Source: Dipteris shenzhenensis (lineage: Eukaryota; Polypodiophyta; Polypodiopsida; Gleicheniales). From it: a DNA stretch of 64,000 nucleotides. Shown one piece after another: positions 10,820 to 21,800 of the stretch. A program made the position numbers and the translations under genes. The notes below the pieces were generated by a model. It did no database searches. It was not told where the DNA came from and worked only from the letters and a program-made list of their open reading frames with translations. Within the stretch, counting starts at the first letter, position 1; every line of letters begins with the position of its first letter. The stretch is taken from the NCBI GenBank assembly GCA_047967505.1, contig CM106538.1; one strand, given 5' to 3'.

Positions 10820-11764
10820 CACCATCTCAGCCATCCGACGATCCTTGTTTCGTGGACAATCTTTCCACTGATGAGGCTGAAGGCATCCAAAACACAAGCC
10901 TTCTCTCCTCGCTTTTTCTCTTTGCTCTGAGTTCAAAGAAGACTTCGACTAAGCCCGGGCTGCCATTGGTGTTACTTTCCTTTTCATTCAAATGGTGGTA
11001 CTTGATTTACGAGTCTCAACTGGTTTCGCCTGCTTGGCTCAACCACTATGCTGTGAGGCACTCCCTTTGCTAATCAACTTCTTCTTAAACCCAGTTTTCT
11101 TCGTGTACTCATACCGAGTCCCAACTTGCACAAACCCACTTGGTATGTTCCCTTTTGCATCCTCATAGTTCAAGGCTATGGCAATTGCTTCATCTAGCGT
11201 GTTCGCATACTTAGCCTGAACTTCCATCTTGATCCGATCATTCAATCCAAAGATAAAATATTTTACCTGGATTGACTGAGATAGAGGTTCATAAACTTTC
11301 ATTACACTTTCTCTGAGCTTATTAGTGTATTCTGCCACTGATAAATTTCTCTGATGAAGGTTTCAATACTGATCCCAAGCTCAAGATGCTTCGTCAGGAG
11401 GTAAGAAGTGTTTTCTAAATTCTTTTTTAAACCCCTCCCAAGTAGTGGATGCCAATCCATCTTTCTGCTATTTTATCCACCACCTATCCGCTGCCTCATT
11501 AAACATATGGGTGGCCTTGCAGATTTTCTTCATATCATTCCTGATTTCATAAATGGTGAAGGCCTCGTCCCATTTGTGTAACCAGGTTTCTATGATATCG
11601 GAACTATGGTCAGATATCCAACCAGAATACTTTTCTGGCCTATACTTGGCAATATTAGGCACCTTAGTCCTCTTAGGCTCGAACATATGAACACTGGTTT
11701 CAAGCTCCATTGGAGATTTACCTTTCTCTTCTCGAGATGGTCTAGCAGACATACTATGAACCAT
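10820..11764 (-). pseudogene. Gypsy gag with zinc-knuckle remnant
   Basis: The frame opens at ATG 11764 (MVHSMSARPSREEKGK). It carries PNIAKYRPEKYSG, TWLHKWDEAF, FNEAADRWW, TWEGFKKEFRKHFLPP and the retrotransposon gag core AEYTNKLRESVMKVYEPLSQ with FIFGLNDRIKMEV. In-frame stops occur at 11470-11468 and twice between 11390 and 11340; the frame ends at 11039. A Cys-rich stretch near 10880 (CFGCLQPHQWKDC) is a zinc knuckle one residue short of the usual CX2CX4HX4C. Gag would form the particle that packages element RNA. The protease that follows is in a different frame. Confidence 0.85.
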
Positions 11765-13203
11765 TTTCCTGAGCTCGGATTACCCTACATTTGCTTGTAA
11801 TTGTTGCGCTAAAATTTGTTGCAAGGCATCTTCTAACATTGCAATTCTGCCAGATAGTGTATGGCCTGCTAGGCGCAACACCTACGGGGTTGGCCAGACT
11901 CCCGACTCTACGAGATCCACCCTAGAAGCTTCTTCTTCTACTTACATTTAGGTCGATAGGTTTTTTTTTTTTAATAAATAAATATAACAAATAAAACACC
12001 GCCTAAAACTGTATTTACAAACGGCTTTTCAATCTCCTAACCCCAAAAGGTGTCCAACCAGGCGTAACCATCAACTGAAAGTAATTGAGAACCAAACCGA
12101 ATATATTTTCCCTATACTAGGGAAATATCTGCAATGAGAAATAACTCAAACGCCAAGGCAAATAAACGAGCGTATACTCTTCAAACTTAGAAGGCATAGA
12201 GAGCTCCCTGGTCATATTTCTGCTGCATGAAGAGATCAACTAGTCCCTGTAAGCCACTCCAAATCTGCATTTATAATCTGACCTGAATGGATGATGTGGC
12301 TCTCTTTTTCTTCTTCACCAAATCTCTGTGAGCATCTAATCTGGACGCTACATCATTGTAAAATAACCATGTCGTAAATAGTAAACGTCACCTTAAAATC
12401 CACCGGATACCATCGTAACCTTAGCCCCAAGCCATTTATTTTGTCATAACGCTTGAACCTTGCGAGGTAATTGACCAACAACCTCTGTTACGCTCCAACC
12501 TTTGAGGTTAGCATCGTACGTAACTCTACTGGCTACCGAATCCATGACTTGCAAAATCCACAGCACTACGTTTTTTTTTTCTCACCCAACATCGATAACG
12601 TTGAAGAACCTCCACGTAACACAAATATCAAAAGCCAGACTTCTTTTAAGTGGTTCGTCGTGGATATCTAGATCAGTTCCATGGCCCTAAGCTAGCTGCA
12701 GGTTGACGAACGGAAGGAATCACAATAATCATAAAACTAGCCCATGCTCACAGGCTCCTGTAATCCCGTCTTCCACATCTTCATTCAACAACGAAAGATA
12801 CCGAAATATTACGGTCAACTAGTACTAAAGGTAATAACCCGTAAACCAGCGTGTGCGCCACTCTTAGCCTTTTCCCTGATCACGTAAGATAAGCTTCCCG
12901 CTCCTCTATTGGCTTCCCGGTGGTAGCACGCTAAGGCTTAACGAAGATTCGGATCAATAGCCCGACGTTTTGCCACGCTCTGCCTGCTGAATATCAAAGC
13001 CCAAGACAATGCCTAAATCATACTCTGAGCAAAGCGTCGCTCCAAACTCCTACAGCTTGATGCAATCCTGAAGGCTTTCGAAGAGTTGATATTTGCCGTC
13101 CATCTACAAATGAATAAGAAACCAAGCAACGATCCTGTCGACTAGAGTGCAATCTTACACCCAACCAGTCTAGGGCCTCTCTCAATCCCCCTGTTCCCAA
13201 TCG
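11765..13203 (-). other. Gypsy leader region, no gene seen
   Basis: This is sequence between the primer binding site and gag of the minus-strand gypsy element. Short open frames show no known domain. The length, about 1.4 kb, is long for a leader, so part of it could be a decayed extra frame or an insertion. Confidence 0.5.
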
Positions 13204-13221
13204 CCTGCAACTCTGATACCA
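13204..13221 (-). promoter_or_regulatory. Primer binding site of the gypsy element
   Basis: On the minus strand the sequence is TGGTATCAGAGTTGCAGG, two bases after the LTR end. Its first twelve bases match the complement of the initiator tRNA-Met 3' end, the usual primer for plant LTR elements. Confidence 0.8.
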
Positions 13222-13223
13222 AA

Positions 13224-13677
13224 TGAAACGTCCAAAACTGTTGACGCCTAAATTTTCACATCAATCACAGGCATAGGCACACAAATTATCCTCCCAGCCA
13301 ACCTCGATGGTAGCAAGCTCTCAAGATGATTACGTTATGTGAAAGCTCCTGCTTGCCAAATCCCAACGAGCCCCAATTCCCAAGATGGATCTAGTATGCC
13401 ACATGTCTTCATTCTAAGGTACCTCCTAAATGCATCATTTACCCCTCTCTTGGGATATCATTGAATCATTTGCCCCTTGGCACATTTAATGCATTTAGAC
13501 CCTTTAGCCTTAGATCCACCTAGTCTAGTGCCATATCACCCTCACCAAGGACCTTGACTTTAATCCCTTTCTGATCAGTTACCTAAAGCCCAACAAATAT
13601 AATACAAACATTGATCCTTTAAAGGAAAATGTCAACCGACCCTTCCGAGGTCATGTTACCTCAACTTGAGCGTAACA
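13224..13677 (-). repeat. Gypsy 5' LTR (454 bp)
   Basis: On the minus strand it begins TGTTACGCTCAAG and ends ACGTTTCA, i.e. TG...CA, directly before the primer binding site. A diverged copy of the same family lies at about 18697-19116, with matching blocks such as ccttagatccayttagtc and gacccttacgaggtcatg. Confidence 0.75.
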
Positions 13678-14210
13678 ATATGCATTATCGAGACCCCCTT
13701 CTGGGGACACATAAATAGAGAGCTGGCTGGCCCAGCCTGGCCACGTGGCAGGCTGCCATTGAAATAGGCCTGTCCAGCCCTAACCCAACTTCCTTCCAGG
13801 CCTATTTGGCCCCCAAACCTGCTGTAAACAGTGCGCCTGTCAGCCCTGCTGATTCTGCCTCCTGCAAGACCTCTGCCAGCCTCCAGATCTGCAACACTCC
13901 GTACATGCTGACATGGACAGCCATCCAGGTGCTGATGTCAATGCTGATGTCATCGCCTGTTTCTTTGCTAGATTCCCTGTACAGTGCCCTTCCATCTAGA
14001 GGCAGCCACGTGGCAGTGTTACACATTTGTTGTCCCCCATGTAGGCTTTCATCTGCCAGGTACTTGCTCCCTTATGCTGCCCACATGACAGCCTGTTTGC
14101 TGCCCATGTGGCAGCCCCAAACCTCTCTCTCTTTTCCTATGGTCCACCGCCCCAATGCACTCCTTATTTGGGGACTCACAAATCGGGAAGTGACCTCTAC
14201 TTTTCCAACA
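13678..14210 (-). repeat. 3' LTR (U3 part) of a short gag-only copia element
   Basis: The minus strand starts TGTTGGAAAAGTAGAGGTCAC at 14210, after a G-rich run that can serve as polypurine tract. A TATA-like CTATTTAT lies at 13718-13711. The rest of the LTR is cut off where the gypsy LTR starts at 13677, so the gypsy element may have inserted here. The U3 start matches the other LTRs ending at 29463 and 37423. Confidence 0.55.
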
Positions 14211-14379
14211 CTCCGCACACCCACCAAGATGAAGTCTACGAGGTCATATGATTGCAAAAAAGACTCCATCATAACCCGCCATAGACCGCAATCAATCCCA
14301 TCCAATTGACGGTTACGAAGAAGGTGGGTATTACAGGAATCTTCAACTTATTATCAGCCATTTCCGACAAGGAAGCCAT
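14211..14379 (-). pseudogene. Copia gag N-terminal remnant
   Basis: The minus strand has two nearby Met codons (14379 and 14361) and reads MADNKLKIPVIPTFF. After a one-base shift it reads GLWRVMMESFLQSYDLVDFILVG, the conserved N-terminal region of copia Gag. The frame then runs straight into the 3' LTR at 14210. Only about 55 codons of gag remain and there is no pol, so the element depended on others for movement, or this is a deletion product. Confidence 0.8.
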
Positions 14380-14697
14380 ATCAGGAAGAAGAGTAGAAGG
14401 GAAAAAGGGAGGGTGGGTGGGAAGAAAAGAGAAAGGGGATCGAAGGAAGAAGAGAGGAAAGGGCTGGCAAAAGACGATGAAGAAGCTTGCAGCCAAAGTT
14501 CAAGTATATGAAGTCCGGCCCTGGAAACACCTCCTCTCCGATCTGAAAACACCCTTCAAACAAGTCGCCCTTTGTTGTACCCAAACAGTCCACAGGTCCT
14601 CACACTTCTCTTCAAACAGCTCCGAACAGCAGCCCAAAATACCTCGCGGTTCGCTGGCTCCAAGCACCCTCCATGACTCAGGTCTTTAGCCAACCTT
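14380..14697 (-). other. Leader of the short copia element
   Basis: This is about 320 bases between the primer binding site and the gag start, with a purine-rich block near 14390-14470 on the plus strand. No independent gene is seen. Confidence 0.5.
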
Positions 14698-14711
14698 TGG
14701 CTCTGATACCA
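14698..14711 (-). promoter_or_regulatory. Copia primer binding site
   Basis: The minus strand reads TGGTATCAGAGCCA immediately after the LTR end at 14712, a perfect match to the initiator tRNA-Met type of primer binding site. Confidence 0.85.
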
Positions 14712-15727
14712 TGTGAGAGTGCAGCCTAATCTGGACAGCAAAAGAGAGCACACACAATGCGAACTCAAATGCGAGAAAGAGAGAAAGTAAGTCTGCACAA
14801 GAGATCTGAAAAAATACCTCAATTGCTAGGCCAAAACCTTGTACAATTGATGGTACAACAAGGGGGGAGGAGCCCTATTTATAGGGTCCCCCTCACCAGC
14901 CAACCTGGCTGACCTAGGACCCAAGGTCCAGTGACCAACCTCGTTCTGATTGGCCCCCCAACCACAGCACCACCTAGACACCTACATAGCAGCCTGTGTG
15001 CAGCCTTGAAGAGAGCCCAGGGACGGGTATATACAGCCCCACACCCCCCTGCCCTGTCCACGGCCAATATGCCTTCAAGGCAGCCTGCAAGGAAGGCTGA
15101 ATCCACCGGCTCCTACCTCACACGGGCGAGCACAACCACAACAAAGGCCCGAACTCTATGATACAGGAGATGCAACTCTAACAGTGGGATGCCTGATACC
15201 CATCCTGTCTCAACCCATAGCTTTGTGAAGATACCTGGAACTGTCCAATTGAGATCCTCAGTGCATGTGGGAGAAGAAACTAGGTGTAGCCCAATGGTTC
15301 GGCACACCCTCTTCCGAGGAATATTGTGCCACGGAGGTAGATCTGAGGGCATATGCAGGGCTGCCATGTGGGCAGCATGCACGCTGCCATGTGGGAAAAG
15401 AATGCTAGTGAGTCAGCGCCAGCCTGGAGCAGAGGACACACTACAGGACAGCAAGGTTGGACTGTCAGGGCCATGTCAGATGGCTGGAGCATGACTGAAA
15501 ACACCACATGTCTGCACAGGACAAATGTGCACCAGACAGTCTTGGGCTGAGCCTTCAGCCATGCTCTCATCAAATAGTCAGTGTAATTAGATTATGCTAC
15601 AATAAAGCTCAGTTTGGTGTTGTGTCTTCATCGCCACCTTGGCAAACCTATGTGTTTGCCTCTATTTCCAATGACTCTAACCCGTCCCTGGCAACTTGAA
15701 GGTCCTCTCTCATATCTATTTCCAACA
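14712..15727 (-). repeat. 5' LTR of the short copia element, outer end approximate
   Basis: The inner end is firm (…CACA followed by the primer binding site). A TATA-like CTATTTATAG lies at 14884-14875. The outer end is placed at 15727 because plus-strand ctatttccaaca there matches the LTR terminus ttttccaaca at 14210 and ctttccaaca at 29463. The U3 parts of the two LTRs are hard to align by eye, so the outer boundary could be wrong. There is no host gene inside. Confidence 0.45.
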
Positions 15728-15808
15728 ACTGTAACCCTCCTTGGCAAAGGGCTTCGCTTAATTACCCATAAAGCCTACCAACATAAAATACACAAGTTGG
15801 GAGCTTAC

Positions 15809-15890
15809 GTATTACATATAGAGTGATGGTCCAGTTGTGATCCTTTCTGCTCAAATGAGGCATTCTAACCCGCGGGTCACCATAGGTGAT
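15809..15890 (-). CDS. Methyltransferase exon 7
   Basis: It follows acceptor GTGCAG and encodes [17 protein letters not shown], then [10 protein letters not shown], with one base left over before donor GTAAGC. TYGDP and VRMPHL are family hallmarks. The next exon should begin with the Pro-rich PRPGF region but was not recognised anywhere to the left. Confidence 0.9.
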
Positions 15891-18800
15891 CTGCACTTGA
15901 ATGCCAACAAACCAACCAAGAAGAGAAAATAAGCACCAGATGAACAAGATTGTAGGATAGCGAACAAATGTAAAACAAAAGCACAGTCATACCAGCATAT
16001 AAACACCGCCTGGCTTCAAGACCCTGAAACACATTATAGAGAGGACGCAATACTTCTAAGCCAGAAATAGATGCTTACGCTCAGCACAAATCTTGCACTG
16101 AAAAAGACAATAAACTAATTATCTACTCTTACAAAGATTGCTGATATTTGTTCTTCGATAAAGAAGAGGCTTGCTTCTACCAACAGGATGCTCAATGTGC
16201 ACACTGCGAAACAAAAAGTCGTTTCAGAGAAAACAAGACCTGCTAACTTCCCCTAGCATGCTTGCTGCACTAAATGGCGCATTGGCTCCACACTGTCCAG
16301 CATATTCAATATACAAGTTACATGACTGTATTCTGACAAACTGTGTATAGCTTTCAAAATTAGGAAACTCAGAAAGTCAGTGATGAAACCTTTAAAAATA
16401 ACAATAAAGAACCAATTTTCTCCATAATTGAAAACTTCAAGATTTTGTTAGAATCCAAACCACCATGGAGCATTGAAGGTGCGTATAACAGGACATATTT
16501 ATAAAACAAAGCTCAAGGACATACCATTAGTGAGTCCAGAGTACCTGCCCCAAAATATTCATCAAAGCCTAGCATTACAATCAAATCCCTTTACATAGCT
16601 CAAAACTCACTGCTGTTGACTGTCCATTGCAGCATTAATTCTAAGTTCCACTTGAAACATCCACATCTTAACACCAAACTTGAAAAGGGCATGAAAATTA
16701 CACAGGCTCTCTCCAACCAAATTTAGACAGGTCATGCAGACATGAGTGCACACATGTAATCACATACCTTTGTCAATAACAGAGTCAAAAGTGCAATCAT
16801 CAAAGAAAGATAAATCTCGAACATCCATAGTCATATCTGCAGTAAGAAATTAAGGGATCTTTTTCGCTTGACTCTTCAAGCACATGTTCTGAAAAGTACC
16901 TTATGCTTTCTTTGCACAACAATCGCATCTGTGTATGAAAGTAAAATTCTTCAACTAGATTACTGCTTCTACTTTCCAATGAAACTTTTCTTGGATGGGA
17001 GAGATGGGGGGTCGGGAGGAGGGCAAAAAAATGCAGACATCTTGATTAGCAGCTCCCCTCCCTCCTTCCCCCGGCCCCAAACACCCCAAAGCAAGAAAAA
17101 CAAGAATCAGAACAGAAAGTGGATCCCACCCAAAGTTTCAACTTTGGTGGATACATTTCAGCTGAGGCACATTCCAGTACTTCTTCTGCATTGCCTCAAT
17201 TACCACCGGTGAGATATCAATGTTGATAATTTCTTGGTACCCATCTTTCACCATATCTTCTGACATTACTGCAAATATAGAATGACAATGGGAGTACAAT
17301 CAAACAAACAGCCTCAGTTTAGACAAAATGAGTTTCAATTCAGAACTGGCGAGACGAAAACAGTACCATTAGTTCAGAAGTAGACATATTTTCAGAACCT
17401 AGCATAAGTAATACATTCTAAAACAAAACCAAGAATTCTACCACCTGAGCAGTGGTGTACATTGCTGGTTGCCACCTTATGACTATTCTACCATTGAGAC
17501 TGAACTATGCAAACCATTCATGAAAACTTCTTGATACTCAGGCAAGTGCCCTTCTACACTCATAGCATAGAATGATGCATAAAGATCCTTGATTCGAAGG
17601 TAAGCAAAAGAGAAACGACAATGGTTTACAGTATGTCCATACATCCCATTACCCGGAATTCTGTTTCCAAACTTCAGATTTACAGCAAGAACTTCACAGA
17701 AGCCAAGGCAAACATTTAGTCCAGGCAGGCATCACCTGTTTGTCCCCAAATAAGGAGTGCAATGAGGCATGATACCTATAGCAATATCGGTGAGCATGGT
17801 GCCATTTGGGCACGGGAAGAGGAGTGGGAGAGACTGCCACATGGGCAACAGACAAGCTACCAGGTGTTAATCCAAGAAAGAGTCCGTTTATATGGCAGCC
17901 AATGAGTCACCCTGTCAACAGATATGACTGACAGTACCACCAATGCATAGTTAGGGGAAACAGAAACGGGGAAACGGGGAATGGAAACGGAAACGGAAAC
18001 ATTTTGGGATTTTTGGGAAGGCTGAAACGAGGAAACGCCACGTCAGCAAGGGGGTTTTAGAAAAAGGGGTTTTGAGATGAGAACACACACATTTAGAATG
18101 CTATAGCCTACAGCTTGAAAGAGAGCCAAGGGTTGAAAGAGAGGGCTAAAACTTGAAAGTGGGGCCTGAAAGAGGAGGGAACAGAAGGCTGAAAGACAGG
18201 GCTGAAGGAGGGGGCTGAAGGAGGGGGCTGGAGGGGAGCAGATGATGATGGAGGGCTAAAGCAGCTTGCAGGAGAGAAAGGAGAGGAAAGGAGTGAATGG
18301 GGCTCAAGGAGGGCTGGAAAACCTTGAGGATGGAGAGAGTATGAGGCTGAAGGAGTGGAAGGAGGCCAAAATCGAAAGCAAAAAGACCAAAAACGGGGCT
18401 GGCGGCGGATTTCGCCTCATTTTGGAGACCTAGCAGCCTGTGTTGTCTGAAACGGCCCGTTTCAGGGCTTTGAAACGCGTTTCAGACTGGCTGAAACGTT
18501 TCAGCCAGCCGTTTCAGGATCCTGAAACATTTCAGACTCTGAAACGCGTTTCAGGAAACGAGGCTTCTTTGAAACGGCGTTTCAGGCTTGGCTAGACTCT
18601 GAAACGCGTTTCAGCATAACTGTGCACCAATGTCTGGGCTGGTTGTGCGGCTCTATATAACCCAGCCAAGTATCCAGTGGGCTGCGATGGCAGATGAAAC
18701 TGTCAATCAACCCTCAAACAAATTCCAGATCTTTTCAAAACATCAAAGGTGGTGGCATTATGGTTTTCCACCCAGCCATTTTTCTAGCAGCCAAAAACTC

Positions 18801-21800
18801 ACATCATATATCCCATCGATTTCTTTTCCATTTCCAGGTGCAAGGCCCCAAATACATAGATGGACCTGAATGCCACATGTCATGTTTATAACGCCTACCC
18901 TCTGATGCACCACTTGAGGATCCAAGTTTATTTCACTTGCCCCCATGCCTGTTTGCACAATTTGTGCACCAAGGCCTTTGGCCTTAGATCCATTTAGTCT
19001 GTGCCATTTACCTCACCGATGACCTTGGCATTAAAACCTTTTGACCATATACATAAAGCACAACACAATACCAACTGACCCTTACGAGGTCATGCTATCT
19101 CAACCTGAGCATAACATTCCTTACCTCTTCAAGCATCAGCGTCCTTGATGATGGAGCCTAGAAATGCTCTCTGCATCTGGTACACAGACTCGTAATTCCC
19201 TTCCAATAGAGGTAAACCATGCCATGCAACTAACACTGGGGGTATCTTCCGATTGCGTACTTGCATTGTTCCTAGGTCCAAGATTCTTGTTGGTTTGCCC
19301 TTTGCATTGTCATGAAAAGGGAAATTGATTATTCTATTAATTAACAAACATTAGAACATTATTACATTATGAACCAATTTGATGGTGTGACATATAATGG
19401 ACACCGGCCGAGATTGTTATGGCGGTACATCATCTAAATGATAGGGCCTGTTGAGCTGAAGCCGTTGCTTCAAACAGCATCAAATTTGTACAAGTAACGC
19501 TTATTTTATCAATGAAATAAAAAGTGTCATGCATTAGGCACCTAAATGGAGGTAGACACATTCGAGTGCTGTTGCTGGGGATGATGATGATATTGATGAT
19601 GATGCTGAGATTGATATATAGTCAACCATCAACATGACTATGTTGTACTTAGGACTTAGTATTGCCATTCTGCATTTTTGCATTTTTTGCATTTTGCATT
19701 TTGCATTGGTATGGATGCTCGTTTAGTAGCTCCACTACCACAGCTCGTTGTATCAAGATTTTCACAGTCTCATAGACCCATCGGTCTTCCAAAGACTTTA
19801 ATAAACTTTCTTTCTTTCTTTCTTTCTATCCCTACACTCTTGGTTGCTATAATTCAAGAAAAATGAAGAAATCTGAAGCATTCACGAAAGAGAGCGCATT
19901 TTGCATGTCACTTGGTATCAGAGCAGCAATGAGCCATTGAAAAGGACGGAAGCAAAGGAGGCTGGTCGCTGATAGAGCTATTGGATGAAGGGAGATGAAG
20001 GGAGCAACGGAAGGGGAACGGAAGGAAGATCGAATGCAAGGACGAGACAATAAGCTGAAGGAACTGAAGTGTACTTGCACATGGATCATGGGAACATAGG
20101 ACAACTTTACACCTTTAGCTGGCAGTCTCAATGTGCTTGGTACGCTAGCTGACATCAACATCTGCAAGTAACTTGCAAAGCCAAACACACTCTACAGTAG
20201 CTGTGAACACTGCCCTGTACTTAGCTTCACAACTCAAAGTAGCAACTGTAGAAATGCATTAAGAGCCAAGCATGAAACAGTTACCACTGTGAGACACACG
20301 GGTGTCATAACAACCACTCAGTCATTGTCCGTGAAAGAATGCATACCAATGAAGACTCATCATCATATAATAGTCCCAAGGTTGCGTGCCTTTTAAGTAT
20401 CAGAAGACGTGTTTCACTGCTGTGTAGTTGGCTTGTGCATAAACTTGCTTAACTGAGACACTGTATATTGCAAATCAGGCCTGCTGTGACATAGACAGAT
20501 AAGGCAGCCCACAGACTATTGGTAAAGGGTAGAATCAAATGGGTCATTCCCATCCTCAAAGGAGAACTAGAAGCCAAGCTTCAATGGTGTGGAAACTGGC
20601 TTACAATCCTTGAGTTGGAAGCAGTGTAAGAGCTGTCCAATGTACTTGGATTGGATCATAATTATACCCCCATCAAAAGTAGCAAATTGAATGCCAATAT
20701 AGTAATGTAACTTGATTTGTGCAAATCAGCTTGAAAGCTGCAATTTGCTGTGTATCTGGACCAATAATAAGCATGCCATCCACTATAGAATTAAAATCAA
20801 AAAATGTGGTTCACTCTTCCAGACACGAAGAGTAACCTCTGTGGGGCTGTTCTGAAATCCAATGCAACAAATGTGAATGTATTTTTGCATATCATGCCCA
20901 GGTTGCCTGCTGTAATCCATAGAGGTCCTTTTCCGGCGGGCATACCTTATTTTCAGAACCTACAAACTCAAATCCTCAAGGTTGGCTGACATAGAAGTAG
21001 ATCACCATGAAGGAAAGTTGTCTTTATGTCAAGCTGATGAGCATCCCAATGCTTATGTGATGCAATGGCAATGATACACAGAATGGTCGTAATGTGTGAA
21101 GTGGGAGCAAAGGTCTCCTCAAAGTCAATGCCATGTTGATGTGCATAGCCTTTCACAACAAGACAAGCTTAGTAGTGGTCTACACTACCATCAGCTTTCC
21201 ACTTCACCTTGTAAGACCCTCTTACTATCGATGGCATGCTTGCCTGCTGGCAAGTCACATAACTCCCATGTGCCATTTGCATGAATGGAATCAAGTTCAG
21301 CTCCTATGGCATCCATCCAGTCCCTGCTAACAAATGCATCCTTATGGCATAAGGGTTCTTCATTGCAAACTGTGACAATCAATGCAACATCAAGAAAATT
21401 GCCATGTATCTGTTTCTAACCACCTCTGGTGCAGGTAGCCAAGGGCTCAGCTTGCTCGCTGTACCTGAGAGTCTCCAAAAGCCACCTTGGGACTATTTTT
21501 GGCTGTCCAATGACAGCCCTCTCCTCTACAACTACCTGTTTAATAGCATGATCGGGCTGAACATTGGCATCATGAGGAGGTTGTGAATTGCTAGAAGCAT
21601 TGCGATTTGTATCAAATCTGATCTGAATCTGTGTTTGAATCATTCTCAGCAAAAACGAGCTGTTGTTTCCAGCAAATAGAGCTATGCAAATGTGAGGCAA
21701 GCACCAGTCGCAAGAGCTGACAAGCAGGTGGAAGATCTAAATAGCAGGTCGTGTGCCCTATTATAGCAAAGGCAACTATGGGTCGATGCTCTAGGCTGGC

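Larger units (their letters stand above)
8850..13677 (-). mobile_element. Ty3/gypsy retrotransposon, 3' truncated
   Basis: Reading the minus strand from 13677: an LTR (13677-13224), a primer binding site (13221-13204), a leader of about 1.4 kb, gag (from 11764), a zinc-knuckle region, protease, RT and RNase H down to about 8866. The RNase H tail, integrase and 3' LTR are missing. The order gag-protease-RT-RNase H is typical of Ty3/gypsy. The element sits inside the putative last intron of the methyltransferase gene, on the same strand as that gene. Confidence 0.85.

Noticed and set aside
15762-15947. A 61-codon gene covering exon 7
   Set aside because: The part beyond the donor GTAAGC has no similarity to the family, and the part before the acceptor at 15890 is intron. 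It is one exon of the larger gene.
17101-17154. Exon 2 ending at the in-frame stop rather than at a splice donor
   Set aside because: Splicing at GTATCC after CTGAAAT to the acceptor at 16837 rebuilds the conserved YMTMDV sequence exactly, while the stop gives a truncated motif.
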